A stretch of DNA of 64,000 nt from Flavobacteriaceae bacterium Ap0902 (GCA_009835005.1 WTFG01000004.1:62001-126000), one strand, 5' to 3'; positions 17,919 through 27,413 are shown, numbered from the stretch's first letter. Notes: generated by a model not told the origin, from the sequence alone. Program-made: numbers and translations.

Positions 17919-18559
17919 GATTCTAGTTGATATGCGCTATCCCAAAACATCCATTCTAGTTTAGAAGCTTTTTCATAAGCAAGATTCATTTGGTGAATGG
18001 TCTTATCATTAGCTTCAGCAGCATATTTATTGGTAATATCAATTGCTAGAGCAACAGATTTTGCAAATTCATCTCCACCGTATGTATTAATCCAATCTTG
18101 GTATGGATTATTTTTAAAATTGGATTGATTCTCTAGGATGTAATCGCCAATTTGTTTATAAATGGTAAAACAGGGCAATACAGCTGCCAAACCTTCTTGT
18201 AATGAATGTGTGCTAACCATGTTGGCTAAATAATTGGTATAAAATTCACAAGTCGGAGAAGGTTCATGCCTATTATTCTCTTTATCCATAAAATGTTGAT
18301 GCAAAGCTTTTTCTACATCAATTATACCTGTTGCAGCGTTTAAGAAGAATTGGGTTTCATCTTGCTCATCGCACCGCGTACCCAAAATAGCCAATACTTT
18401 TTTGTATTCGGCTAAGTACAAAGCATCTTGATGAATATAAAATTTGAAAATTTCTTTGGTTAAAATTCCCTCCATAAGATCTGAGATAAATGGATGAGAT
18501 TTTATTTCGTCTAGAATATAATCAGTTTTATCGTTTATATATTTGTACCAGTTTTGCAT
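17906..18559 (-). CDS. tenA: Thiaminase II / aminopyrimidine aminohydrolase
   Basis: A 217-residue TenA-family enzyme that hydrolyses amino-HMP and other thiamine breakdown products to HMP for re-use. Seen: IHQDALYL with the conserved Asp near 44, LPCFTIY with the catalytic Cys near 137, TYGGDEFA near 163-170, and the C-terminal EWMFWDSAYQLESW with the catalytic Glu. It overlaps thiE by 25 bp and thiD by 13 bp, consistent with a single coupled transcript. Its presence with thiM supports a salvage role. Confidence 0.92.
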   Translation of the reverse strand: MQNWYKYINDKTDYILDEIKSHPFISDLMEGILTKEIFKFYIHQDALYLAEYKKVLAILGTRCDEQDETQFFLNAATGIIDVEKALHQHFMDKENNRHEPSPTCEFYTNYLANMVSTHSLQEGLAAVLPCFTIYKQIGDYILENQSNFKNNPYQDWINTYGGDEFAKSVALAIDITNKYAAEANDKTIHQMNLAYEKASKLEWMFWDSAYQLESWKI

Positions 18560-19179
18560 ATAATATATTTTAATTTTTCTGTAGCCTTGATAGGATTTTT
18601 TGCTTGTGAAATAGCAGAAACTACTGCTATACCCGCAGAACCATGTTCCATAATTGCAGCTGTATTATTTTCGTTAATTCCACCAATGCTTATCATTGGG
18701 AATTTTGATAGACGACTAAGATTTTTGAGACCTTCTAGTCCCGCTGGCTTATCTAGATTCTTTGTTTTGGTAGAGGTTTGGAAGATGGGTGATAATCCTA
18801 CATAATCAATAGGCAATTGGTTGGCCTCATTTAATTGCATAGCATTACTTATAGACAAGCCTATAATTTTATTGGATCCTAAAATCCTTCTCGCTACGGT
18901 AGCAGGCAAATCTTCTTGTCCCACATGCAACCCTTGAGCATCTATGGCTAAAGCTATATCTAGTCTATCGTTGATAATTAGAGGTACATTATAAGAATCG
19001 CATAACTTTTTTACTTTCCAGGCTCTATGATATAATTCTCGTCCTGGCATGGATTTCTCTCTTAATTGTATAATGGTTGCTCCCCCTTGAAGACTATCTT
19101 CTATAATTTGAAAGAATGCGTTTTCATCTATAATTCTTTCATCTGTTACATACATTAAGGAATAATCGATTAAACTCAT
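18535..19179 (-). CDS. thiE: Thiamine-phosphate synthase
   Basis: Joins HMP-PP with thiazole phosphate to form thiamine monophosphate. TIM-barrel motifs are visible: QLREKSMPGRELYHRA, IINDRLDIALAIDAQGLHVGQEDLP (Mg2+ and diphosphate binding) and the glycine-rich ISIGGINENN loop. The length, 214 residues, is typical. It overlaps thiM by 4 bp (ATGA) and tenA by 25 bp. Confidence 0.94.
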   Translation of the reverse strand: MSLIDYSLMYVTDERIIDENAFFQIIEDSLQGGATIIQLREKSMPGRELYHRAWKVKKLCDSYNVPLIINDRLDIALAIDAQGLHVGQEDLPATVARRILGSNKIIGLSISNAMQLNEANQLPIDYVGLSPIFQTSTKTKNLDKPAGLEGLKNLSRLSKFPMISIGGINENNTAAIMEHGSAGIAVVSAISQAKNPIKATEKLKYIICKTGTNI

Positions 19180-19937
19180 TTTATTTTATATAATTTATCA
19201 ATAAAATGCATTTGAAAACTACCAGGTCCATTTGAAACTTTAGCGGCAAGGCTACCTGCCTCTGCCATAATTTCCATTGCTGCGCATGAAGCCAGATGGG
19301 CATCCGTTTCTACTGCCAAACATGCACCAATAATACCCGTGGCGGTACAACCCATTCCTGTAACTTTACTCATTAAAATATCACCTCCCGTAATTTCTGT
19401 GACTTGATTCTTGGTAATCACATAATCGGTTTCTCCACTTATAACAATCGTGTTATTTAAATTTTCAGACAATTCTTGAGCGGCAGATATTACATCTTTA
19501 GATGCCATGGTGCTATCTACACCCTTGGAGGTATGAGAGACCTCCGCCAGTGCTGCTATTTCCGATGCATTCCCTCTTATGACTTGGGGTATAGCAGATG
19601 CTATAATATCTTGTGCAGAGGTAATTCTATAAGACGAGGCACCTATACCTACTGGGTCAAATACATAAGGGATATTTAATTTTTTAGCTTTTTTCACAGT
19701 TAAAAGCATAGCCTCTACCCAAGGCTTACTCAAAGTCCCCATATTAATTACCAAAGAAGATGAGATACTCACGATATCCTCTACTTCTTCTTTAGAATGT
19801 GCCATGACAGGCGATGCACCTATCGCAAGTAGCGCATTGGCTGTATTATTCATTACAACATAATTGGTAATGTTATGCACCAATGGACTTTGTTGTCTAA
19901 TTTTATTTAAAATAGATTGGGAATTAACATGCATCAT
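19176..19937 (-). CDS. thiM: Hydroxyethylthiazole kinase
   Basis: Phosphorylates the thiazole alcohol taken up or released from thiamine. Visible features: SPLVHNITNYVVMNNTANALLAIGASPVMAH in the first 50 residues, VFDPVGIGAS near 92-101, and MGCTATG with the catalytic Cys near 197-203. It is the first gene of the four-gene operon. The 189-nt leader lacks the conserved TPP-riboswitch core (CTGAGA and the downstream thiazole-binding helix) on reading, so control must be by another route. No thiC, thiG or thiS is in the window. Confidence 0.94.
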   Translation of the reverse strand: MMHVNSQSILNKIRQQSPLVHNITNYVVMNNTANALLAIGASPVMAHSKEEVEDIVSISSSLVINMGTLSKPWVEAMLLTVKKAKKLNIPYVFDPVGIGASSYRITSAQDIIASAIPQVIRGNASEIAALAEVSHTSKGVDSTMASKDVISAAQELSENLNNTIVISGETDYVITKNQVTEITGGDILMSKVTGMGCTATGIIGACLAVETDAHLASCAAMEIMAEAGSLAAKVSNGPGSFQMHFIDKLYKIK

Positions 19938-20126
19938 GATTTATAATTGGTTGTGATATTTATTTTTGTTCTAAATTACGAATATTAAATCATGTAAAAA
20001 AGAAATAGGGTAAAGTCTGATATATTATATGTAATAGCTTAATTTTTATTCATAAAAATAGAAGTCATCCCAAAGTCTTTAAAACCAGTTATTCTGATTC
20101 TGTTATCATTAATAAATCTTTGGGTA

Positions 20127-21659
20127 CTACTTCTTTCGCTTCAATGAATACAAGTCTGTTCTTCTATCCTTTAAGTTTTTCACAGAACCTTGTTCATGCA
20201 ATTCCAAAAGCAAATCTAAATCTACATCTTCAATTAAAATCATCTCTGTATTGGGCGTGGACGCACCTTTGATTCCATCTGCTGGGAAAGCAAAATCACA
20301 AGGGGTGAAAACCATGGATTGAGAATATTGAATGTCCATGTTATGAACTTTGGGCAGGTTCCCAACGCTTCCCGCTATAGCCACATAACATTCATTTTCT
20401 ATGGCTCTGGCCTGTGCACAATATCTTACCCTAGAATAGCCGTTTTTGGTATCAGTAAGAAATGGAACAAAAAGAATATCCATCCCTTGATCTGCCAACA
20501 ATCTGGGCAGTTCTGGGAACTCCACATCATAACAAATTAAAATTCCAATTTTACCACAATCCGTGTCAAAAGCTTTGATCTGTGAGCCACCTTGCAAACC
20601 CCATGCTTTTGTCTCATCTGGTGTGATATGAATTTTTTCATAGCGCTCTATAGAACCATCTCTACGGCAGAGATAACCCATATTATACAATTGGTCATCT
20701 ACAATCTCTGGCATACTCCCAGTAATGATGTTGATGTTGTATTGCACCGCTAATTCAGAAAACCTATCTCTAAAACCATGCGTGTATTCTGCCAATTCTC
20801 TAATAGCTCCAGCCTCTGAAAGATGGTTATAATCAGCCATTAGAGGGGCATTGAAGTATTCAGGGAAAAGAGCGAAATCACTGCGGTATCCAGAGAGTGT
20901 ATCTACGAAATATTCTGCTTGTTCCATGACGTCATCAAAACTCTTATAAGGACGCATTTGCCATTGAATTAAACCAAGGCGTACAACGGTTTTAGTAGTT
21001 TTAGTAATGGTTTCCTCTTTCTCTTCATAATAGATATTATCCCATTCCATGAGGATAGCATTCTTATCAGATAATTTATCATCTGGTAAGTAATTTCTAA
21101 GAATCCTAGTAGGGCGGAAGTCATTAGAAATCTGAAAATTTAAAACTGGATCTGCAATTTCTTTGTTTCTAACTTTATTAATGTATTCTTTTGGGGTTAA
21201 ATTTTTGGCATATTTATGATAATTAGGCATTCTACCTCCAAAGGCGATTCCGCGAAGATTTAATCTTTCGCACAATTCCCTTCGGTACTCATACAATCTA
21301 CGACCCAATTTCATTCCGCGGTAATTGGGGTGCACAAAAATATCTATTCCATAGAGCACATTACCATTTGGATCATGCGTGGAGAAGGTTTCTTTACCTG
21401 TAATAGAATCGTATGTGTGATGCTGATCTACTTTTTTACCAGGTACAATGATAGCCAGGGCAACTGCTGCAATATCCTCATTAATCTTCAATGCCACTTG
21501 ACCTTCTGGAAAGATTTCTATTAATTTCGCAATTTGCTCTTTCTTCCATACATTTTGAGACATGCTTTTATAAGATGCCTGCATGGCAGAGACTAAATCG
21601 TCATAATCATTTAAAGAAAGTTCCTCTAACTCTATGTTTTCTATATTTTCTGTTTTCAT
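20127..21659 (-). CDS. GNAT N-acetyltransferase / carbon-nitrogen hydrolase fusion
   Basis: A 510-residue fusion. Residues about 10-185 carry a GNAT acetyltransferase fold with the acetyl-CoA loop NYRGMKLGRRLYEYRRE. Residues about 225-500 form a nitrilase-superfamily amidohydrolase with the catalytic triad: Glu in LFPEYF, Lys in YEKIHITPDE, Cys in LICYDVEFPE. The acetyltransferase and amidase are likely to act on related amide or amine substrates; the substrate is unknown. This fused form is widespread in Flavobacteriia. A TAAATTTG box lies 45 nt upstream on the minus strand. Confidence 0.88.
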   Translation of the reverse strand: MKTENIENIELEELSLNDYDDLVSAMQASYKSMSQNVWKKEQIAKLIEIFPEGQVALKINEDIAAVALAIIVPGKKVDQHHTYDSITGKETFSTHDPNGNVLYGIDIFVHPNYRGMKLGRRLYEYRRELCERLNLRGIAFGGRMPNYHKYAKNLTPKEYINKVRNKEIADPVLNFQISNDFRPTRILRNYLPDDKLSDKNAILMEWDNIYYEEKEETITKTTKTVVRLGLIQWQMRPYKSFDDVMEQAEYFVDTLSGYRSDFALFPEYFNAPLMADYNHLSEAGAIRELAEYTHGFRDRFSELAVQYNINIITGSMPEIVDDQLYNMGYLCRRDGSIERYEKIHITPDETKAWGLQGGSQIKAFDTDCGKIGILICYDVEFPELPRLLADQGMDILFVPFLTDTKNGYSRVRYCAQARAIENECYVAIAGSVGNLPKVHNMDIQYSQSMVFTPCDFAFPADGIKGASTPNTEMILIEDVDLDLLLELHEQGSVKNLKDRRTDLYSLKRKK

Positions 21660-21703
21660 TCTTTGGATTCGTGTAGGGGCAATAGTTTGATAGATTCCAT
21701 CTG

Positions 21704-21711
21704 CAAATTTA
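21704..21711 (-). promoter_or_regulatory. -7 promoter box for the GNAT-nitrilase gene
   Basis: TAAATTTG on the minus strand matches TAnnTTTG. TTTTG sequences 16-23 nt further upstream could serve as -33. The rest of the 343-nt gap (21660-22002) shows no gene, RNA or strong hairpin. Confidence 0.45.
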
Positions 21712-22002
21712 GTTTATTTATGTTATTCAAAACCCAAAAAACTTTTTGTGTTCTTAATCCAATTTAAAGATTAAAATAACTTTCACTAAGTGCTATTAGC
21801 TTAGAATAGAACTGTTCCGAAAAATAAGTTTTAAAATCTGTTAGGCTATTACAGCAAAACCAATGTAATTGTTTTAAAACCTTAATGACTGGTCGTTCTT
21901 AATTTGATCAAGAATCTCACTTATATGATAATCAAATTGGTATGAGAGCTTGAATTCATTTCTCAGTGGCAAAAGGTTTTTGGGATATCTATTTTATTGT
22001 TT

Positions 22003-23553
22003 CTATTCAACTTTAGAAAAGTTTAAATCTACAAAATCAAAACTAAAATCTGTAATATCAGAAATTGGTTCCATGGTAAATCCTTTGGCTTTTCCATTAT
22101 TATAAAAAGTAAAATTCACAAAAGCATCAGCATCAAAACTTCTATTCTCCCACATGACAATATAAGTATGTGAATTATAAGGAATTAATTCTCCCTTCAA
22201 TTGGGGTTGATTTTCTAAAGTGAAATATAATTTATCTTTTCGATTGGTAATGATGGCATTTCCAAGCCAAGCATCTTGGTAAGTTCCTAGGATATTATGA
22301 GCATCTGTAACACATTTCGATTTATTAAATGCTTTGGCCTCTGCATAAACTTTTTCTTTATGTTCTTTCACTTCTTGGGCATAATTTTTAGTTCTTTCTC
22401 CATATCTTTTCACCCAATCTCTGCTCTCAAAACCTAAATAACTATCTTTAATCGTATTATTAATCGCAGAAAATGCAGCGCCAGATTGTTGATTCGTGAG
22501 CACTACAATTCCAACCTTTTTTTCTGGTAATAAAGTGAACTTAGTAACAGTCCCGATTAAACCACCAGAATGCGTTACTTCTAACGTTCCACCTGCATCA
22601 CTTAGAAACCAACCAAGACCATAACCATAAAAATGCATATTATAATCATTGTTCTTTCTTACGGGTATTGGTGTATGCAAAGTCCATAAATGATGCATTT
22701 CATCTTCACTCAACAAGCGAGTTCCGTCTTTAGTAACCGCTCCGTTCATCAAGAAATCCGCCCAGATTAACATATCATGAATATTACTCACAATTCCACC
22801 CGCTGGGTTGGCAAGTTCACTCCAATCATGTGCAATGGCTTTGACTTCTCCATTTACTGGCGCGTGTGCATCTATAATATTAGACTTGTCTGTCACTGCA
22901 TTATAATAAGGATAACTCTCTGTCATTCCCACAGGTTTCAGGATTTTTTGATCTATAAATTCTCCCCAGGTAAGACCAGAAATTCTATGAATTACTTCCC
23001 CAGCAATGTTAAACATATTGTTGTTGTACATAAATTCTGATCGGAAAGAACTTCTTGGCTCTAAATGAGAAACGCCCTTGATGATATCATCAATCGTCAT
23101 TTTATTTCCTTCTGGGAAAAACATTAAATCTCCAGCACCAAGCGTGAGACCACTTCTATGTGTTACTAAATCTTTTACCGTAAATTCTTCTGTCACATAA
23201 GCATCATATAATTTAAACTCTGGAATGTATTTTCTTACCTTATCATTCCAATTCAATTTCCCTTCATCTACGAGCATTCCCAAGGCAAAGCATGTGAAAC
23301 CTTTAGAGTTGGAGGCGATTCCTACCAAAGTATGCTCATCCATTGGTTTATGATTGTTTAAAGACCTTACTCCGTGTCCCTTGGCATATTGAACTTTTCC
23401 ATCTTCAATAATTCCTACAGAAATTCCTGGTACATCAAAAGTTTTAATCGTGTTTTCTACTAATTCGTCCAGAGCAGATTCGCTCATTTGAGCATGGCTT
23501 AGAACTACCGTAAATAGAAAGGCTAAACTTAGGTAAAATTGTGTTTTTCTCAT
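22003..23553 (-). CDS. Periplasmic serine hydrolase, beta-lactamase/PBP family
   Basis: A 516-residue exported enzyme. Signal peptide MRKTQFYLSLAFLFTVVLSHAQ. Class C beta-lactamase-type motifs: SNSK (SxxK, near 82-85) for the nucleophile and general base, YNN (YxN, near 171-173), and HSGG (near 328-331) in place of KTG. The C-terminal ~100 residues resemble DUF3471, often attached to these hydrolases. Likely a D-aminopeptidase or esterase rather than a resistance enzyme; the substrate is not clear. It stands alone, divergent from dnaX. Confidence 0.88.
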   Translation of the reverse strand: MRKTQFYLSLAFLFTVVLSHAQMSESALDELVENTIKTFDVPGISVGIIEDGKVQYAKGHGVRSLNNHKPMDEHTLVGIASNSKGFTCFALGMLVDEGKLNWNDKVRKYIPEFKLYDAYVTEEFTVKDLVTHRSGLTLGAGDLMFFPEGNKMTIDDIIKGVSHLEPRSSFRSEFMYNNNMFNIAGEVIHRISGLTWGEFIDQKILKPVGMTESYPYYNAVTDKSNIIDAHAPVNGEVKAIAHDWSELANPAGGIVSNIHDMLIWADFLMNGAVTKDGTRLLSEDEMHHLWTLHTPIPVRKNNDYNMHFYGYGLGWFLSDAGGTLEVTHSGGLIGTVTKFTLLPEKKVGIVVLTNQQSGAAFSAINNTIKDSYLGFESRDWVKRYGERTKNYAQEVKEHKEKVYAEAKAFNKSKCVTDAHNILGTYQDAWLGNAIITNRKDKLYFTLENQPQLKGELIPYNSHTYIVMWENRSFDADAFVNFTFYNNGKAKGFTMEPISDITDFSFDFVDLNFSKVE

Positions 23554-23632
23554 GTGATTCTATGTGATTTTAAATAAATAGATAATATCAAATATAATTA
23601 AATTAACAAGAAGTGCTTGGCGACTTACTATA

Positions 23633-23663
23633 TTGCATTTTGAAACTAAATGCGCTATATTTG
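23633..23663 (+). promoter_or_regulatory. dnaX promoter
   Basis: TTG at 23633-23635 and TATATTTG at 23656-23663 with a 20-nt spacer form a Bacteroidota promoter. Transcription should begin at about 23668-23670, which removes the upstream in-frame TTG as a start and leaves ATG 23666 or 23672. A leader of only a few nucleotides is implied. Confidence 0.6.
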
Positions 23664-23671
23664 TAATGCCT

Positions 23672-24760
23672 ATGAGTGATTATGTAGTATCTGCCCGTAA
23701 ATATAGACCCCAAACTTTTGATGAAGTGGTGGGGCAAGAGGCTATTGCACAAACTTTAGAGCACGCAATAGATACCAATCACTTAGCACAAGCCCTTTTA
23801 TTTTGTGGTCCTAGAGGTGTAGGAAAAACGACCTGCGCTAGAATTTTAGCCAAAAGAATCAATGAGGGGGCAGGTGCATCAGATGATAATGATTTCGCCT
23901 TTAATATTTTTGAATTAGATGCCGCTTCTAATAACTCTGTGGATGATATCCGTAGTCTTGTAGATCAAGTACGTTTCCCACCGCAAGTGGGGCAATACAA
24001 GGTTTATATCATAGATGAGGTGCACATGTTATCTAATGCGGCTTTTAATGCTTTTTTAAAGACTTTAGAGGAGCCACCAGCGCATGCAATATTTATACTA
24101 GCAACAACAGAAAAGCATAAAATCATCCCAACCATCTTGTCTAGGTGTCAGATTTATGATTTTAAAAGAATTCAAATTGCTGATATTAAAAATCATTTGA
24201 TTAAAATTGCAGAAAAGGAAGGTGTAACTTACGAAGATGATGCCTTGCATTTAATTGCTCAAAAGGCAGACGGTGCTTTGCGTGATGCCTTATCCATATT
24301 TGATCGATTGGTAACTTTTGGTAATGGAAATTTGACCATGGCTGGGGTTACAGAGACTTTAAACGTCTTGGATTACGAAACTTATTTTGCCATTACAGAC
24401 GCTTGTTTAGAAAACGAAATTCCCAAAGCACTTAAAATCTTAAACACGATTTTAGAAAAAGGGTTCGATGCACAATTGTTTATTTCTGGTTTAGGAGGAC
24501 ACTTTAGGGATTTGTTGGTTTCACAGAGTCCAGAAACCGTAGAGTTATTAGAGGTTGGTGAAAATACCAAAGCCAAATATTTAGAACAAGGTGCTAAATG
24601 TACGCCTCAGTTTTTAATCGATGCAATAGAAATTTGTAATCAAGCAGATATTAATTATAAGGCGAGCAAGAACCAAAGACTTACGGTGGAAATTGCGCTT
24701 ATGCAAATCGCTTCTTTAACCCAAGGGAACCCTTCAGATAAAAAAAAAAGTTTAGCATAA
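23672..24760 (+). CDS. dnaX: DNA polymerase III gamma (short dnaX product; AAA+ clamp-loader subunit)
   Basis: The clamp-loader ATPase that opens the sliding clamp. The protein begins MSDYVVSARKYRPQTFDEVVGQ. Walker A is GPRGVGKTT (about 41-49), Walker B IIDEVH (about 114-119), sensor 1 ATTEKHK. The four-Cys zinc module normally between Walker A and B is absent: the region reads INEGAGASDDNDFAFN. Domain III runs to about 350. The frame ends at TAA 24758, ten codons after a run of ten A at 24740-24749. A -1 shift there enters an open frame that continues to 25449, giving a full-length tau. The annotated piece is therefore the gamma-like product, or half of a broken gene. Confidence 0.9.
   Translation: MSDYVVSARKYRPQTFDEVVGQEAIAQTLEHAIDTNHLAQALLFCGPRGVGKTTCARILAKRINEGAGASDDNDFAFNIFELDAASNNSVDDIRSLVDQVRFPPQVGQYKVYIIDEVHMLSNAAFNAFLKTLEEPPAHAIFILATTEKHKIIPTILSRCQIYDFKRIQIADIKNHLIKIAEKEGVTYEDDALHLIAQKADGALRDALSIFDRLVTFGNGNLTMAGVTETLNVLDYETYFAITDACLENEIPKALKILNTILEKGFDAQLFISGLGGHFRDLLVSQSPETVELLEVGENTKAKYLEQGAKCTPQFLIDAIEICNQADINYKASKNQRLTVEIALMQIASLTQGNPSDKKKSLA
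24740..24750 (+). promoter_or_regulatory. dnaX -1 frameshift site (A10G)
   Basis: In the zero frame the codons are AAA AAA AAA AGT TTA GCA TAA. Slipping back one base gives AAG TTT AGC ATA ATT CCA TCT TAT TTG and no stop until 25449. E. coli dnaX uses A AAA AAG for the same purpose and Thermus dnaX uses a run of nine A through transcriptional slippage. An AAGGG/CCCTT mini-dyad lies at 24723-24734, just upstream. A homopolymer sequencing error is the main alternative. Confidence 0.7.
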
Positions 24761-24771
24761 TTCCATCTTAT

Positions 24772-25449
24772 TTGTTTGATGATGCGCCTATAAACGCTCA
24801 GCAAACCAATAATGTAACTAAACCTGAAGATAATCTTCAAGCTAAATCAGTTCCTTCAATTCCGTCTCAAGATTCTGCAACAGGAGATAAGCAAGAAGAT
24901 GAGGTAGAGAACAACTCACCAGATTCTATCCAAAAAAGAGTTCATGATGCTGCTAGAAAAAATGTAGAAGTTGTAAGAAGACCTCAACATCCCACTTTTA
25001 GTATTAAACATACAGTTTTAAGTGATTTAGAAGAGGAAGAGTCTGACGATGCCATTGACCCTTCTTTGCCAAAAGATGAATTTACTGCAGAAGAGTTTCA
25101 AGAATTTTGGGTATCTTATTTAAAGAAATTAAAAAATAATTATAAACCAGCTTACAATGTCATGGAAACGGCGCATTGGAGGATTACCGTGGATTATGAT
25201 ATAGAATTCACTTTTGATTCTAGTGTCATGGTCTTGGAATTTGAAAAATTAAAGGATGATTTCCTGAGACGGGTTCGTGAGAAATTAAATAATTTTCATA
25301 TTCAAGTAAAAACTAAAGTTTCTACATCCAAAAACACCAGATCGCATATCAAAACGCGAAAAGAAAAGTTCCAAGAAATGGTGGAGGAATTTCCAATTTT
25401 GGATAAACTGAGAATAGAGCTGGGGTTGGATATAGATAATGAACCATAA
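24772..25449 (+). CDS. dnaX: Tau-specific C-terminal part of DNA polymerase III subunit (dnaX, -1 frame)
   Basis: This 225-codon frame is in the -1 phase relative to the upstream dnaX frame and is open back to the A-run at 24740. It holds an acidic, Gln/Asp/Ser-rich linker (about 1-95) and then a compact domain (FTAEEFQEFWVSYLKKLKNNYKPAYNVM and on) as expected for the tau tail that contacts the polymerase and DnaB helicase. The listed start is only the first start-like codon; independent translation is unlikely. Joined product would be about 590 residues, normal for Bacteroidota DnaX. Confidence 0.82.
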   Translation: MFDDAPINAQQTNNVTKPEDNLQAKSVPSIPSQDSATGDKQEDEVENNSPDSIQKRVHDAARKNVEVVRRPQHPTFSIKHTVLSDLEEEESDDAIDPSLPKDEFTAEEFQEFWVSYLKKLKNNYKPAYNVMETAHWRITVDYDIEFTFDSSVMVLEFEKLKDDFLRRVREKLNNFHIQVKTKVSTSKNTRSHIKTRKEKFQEMVEEFPILDKLRIELGLDIDNEP

Positions 25450-25556
25450 TGACGATTTTATTCAATTATATATAATCAATAAATTATTTTAGTAAATGTT
25501 AACTTAATTTATTGAAAAAAATTCTTATTTTTAATTTTTACACCAATTAAGATTAT

Positions 25557-27332
25557 ATGGAAATCAAACGTCTTTTTGACTTTTTAACTTATCAACTCAA
25601 TACAAAACCGCTGGATAATGCGCTAGTTACCAAAAGGGATGGTATATGGCGAAAAACTTCTTCTCAGGATTACCAGAAATTTGCCAATCAAATTAGCAGA
25701 GGATTGCTTAGAAAGGGAATTAAACCAGGAGATAAGGTGGCATTAATCACTTCTGTAAATTGTACAGAATGGAATGTTATGGATATTGCCCTACAACAAA
25801 TTGGTGTAATTTCTGTTCCTGTCTATCCTTCTATTTCTATCAAAGAATACGAATTCATTTTCAATGATGCAGAGATAGAATATAGCTTTGTTAATGATGC
25901 GGAATTGTATGACAAAATGCTCAAAACACAGGAACTTGTACCCACTCTAAAAGAGATTTATACTTTTCAAGAGATTGAGGGTGCCCAAAATTGGAAAGAA
26001 ATCTTAGAATTAGGTTTAGATGAAGGCAACCAAGAAGAAGTGGAAAGGTTAAAGTCACAAGTGAAATCAGAGGATGTAGTTACCCTAATTTATACATCTG
26101 GGACCACAGGAGAACCCAAAGGGGTAGTATTGACACATCACAATATTTTGAGTAATGTGATTGCCTCTAATGAGATAGTCCCAGATATGGGAGAGCATGG
26201 CAAGGCACTGAGTTTCTTGCCTATTTGTCACGTTTTTGAAAGAATGCTCATTTATCTATACCAATACAATTCCATCTCTATTTATTATGCAGAGAGTATA
26301 GATGCTATTGGCGATAATTTGAAGGAGATAAAACCAACGGTGATGACAGTGGTTCCCCGTGTGGTAGAAAAAGTATATGGCAAAATATATGACAAAGGCG
26401 CTACAGTGGGTGGTGTTAAAAGTAAAATTTTCATGGCTTCCTTGAAGTTTGCAGAGAGATTCAAGCCTTTTGAGGAAATGTCTTTTTTAGATAAAATCCA
26501 ATACAAGTTTTATGACAAATTAGTCTTTAGCAAATGGAGAGAAGGTGTTGGAGGTAATATTGTATGTTTAGTTTCTGGAAGTGCCAAATTAAACTCAGAT
26601 CTAAACAGAATGTTCTGGGCAGCTGGGATTCCAATTCTAGAAGGATATGGGCTTACAGAAACCTCTCCTGTTATTTCTGTAAATGCTATGAGACCAGAGG
26701 AATTTGCATTAGGTAGTGTAGGAAAAGTCTTGAATAATGTGGATGTCAAATTAGGAGAAGATGGAGAAATACAAGTAAAAGGACCTAACGTATTCAAGGA
26801 ATATTATAGAAATCCAGAAAAAACCAAAGCAGCTTTCACAGCGGATGGTTACTTCATGACTGGGGATATTGGCGAGTTTAGAGATGGTTTATTATATATT
26901 ACAGATCGTAAGAAACAGATGTTCAAAACCAGTGGTGGTAAATACATTGCACCACAAATCATAGAAAATGCGATGAAGCAGATTCCATTCATAGAACAAA
27001 TTATGGTAGTAGGTGAGGGACAGAAAATGCCGACGGCACTTATTCAACCAAATTTTGATTATATAAGAGAGTTTATTAAGAAAAATGAGCTAACTATAGA
27101 AAATCCTACGGATGAACGTATTGCAAATAGTGCTGCGCTAAAAGAAATTATCCGAGAACAAATCAGAGTAATCAATAAAGATTTTGGGCATTGGGAACAA
27201 ATTAAAAAGTTTGAACTAACACCAGAGGTCTGGTCTCAAGAAAATGGTTTACTAACGCCTACTTTAAAACATAAGAGAAAACAAATTAAAGAGCATTTTA
27301 TAGACTTATATCATAAAATGTATCAAGATTAA
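25557..27332 (+). CDS. Long-chain fatty-acid--CoA ligase
   Basis: A 591-residue AMP-forming synthetase that activates fatty acids with ATP and CoA. The P-loop-like LIYTSGTTGEPKGVVLTH (about 179-196), the GYGLTETSP motif (about 362-370), the hinge region TGDIGEFRDGLLYITDRKKQMFKTSGGKYIAP (about 436-467) and the closing Lys region (LTPTLKHKRKQI) are all present. It resembles FadD/long-chain AMP-binding proteins without membrane segments. It is monocistronic, ending in a strong terminator. Confidence 0.92.
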   Translation: MEIKRLFDFLTYQLNTKPLDNALVTKRDGIWRKTSSQDYQKFANQISRGLLRKGIKPGDKVALITSVNCTEWNVMDIALQQIGVISVPVYPSISIKEYEFIFNDAEIEYSFVNDAELYDKMLKTQELVPTLKEIYTFQEIEGAQNWKEILELGLDEGNQEEVERLKSQVKSEDVVTLIYTSGTTGEPKGVVLTHHNILSNVIASNEIVPDMGEHGKALSFLPICHVFERMLIYLYQYNSISIYYAESIDAIGDNLKEIKPTVMTVVPRVVEKVYGKIYDKGATVGGVKSKIFMASLKFAERFKPFEEMSFLDKIQYKFYDKLVFSKWREGVGGNIVCLVSGSAKLNSDLNRMFWAAGIPILEGYGLTETSPVISVNAMRPEEFALGSVGKVLNNVDVKLGEDGEIQVKGPNVFKEYYRNPEKTKAAFTADGYFMTGDIGEFRDGLLYITDRKKQMFKTSGGKYIAPQIIENAMKQIPFIEQIMVVGEGQKMPTALIQPNFDYIREFIKKNELTIENPTDERIANSAALKEIIREQIRVINKDFGHWEQIKKFELTPEVWSQENGLLTPTLKHKRKQIKEHFIDLYHKMYQD

Positions 27333-27357
27333 TTTTATCTAACTTTTGAAAGAACTC

Positions 27358-27393
27358 AAAACCTGAATCCGCCGATGTAGATTCAGGTTTTTT
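27358..27393 (+). terminator. Intrinsic terminator of the acyl-CoA ligase gene
   Basis: A 10-bp stem (AACCTGAATC at 27360-27369 with GATTCAGGTT at 27380-27389), a 10-nt loop and a T6 tail, 26 nt after the stop codon. Confidence 0.9.
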
Positions 27394-27413
27394 GTTTATT
27401 TAGGATTAGACAT

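Noticed and set aside
19938-20126. A TPP riboswitch before thiM
   Set aside because: Neither the CTGAGA core nor the second conserved arm could be read on the minus strand.
23633-23671. TTG 23633 as the dnaX start
   Set aside because: The codon is part of the promoter, and the family starts near MSDYVVSARKYRP.
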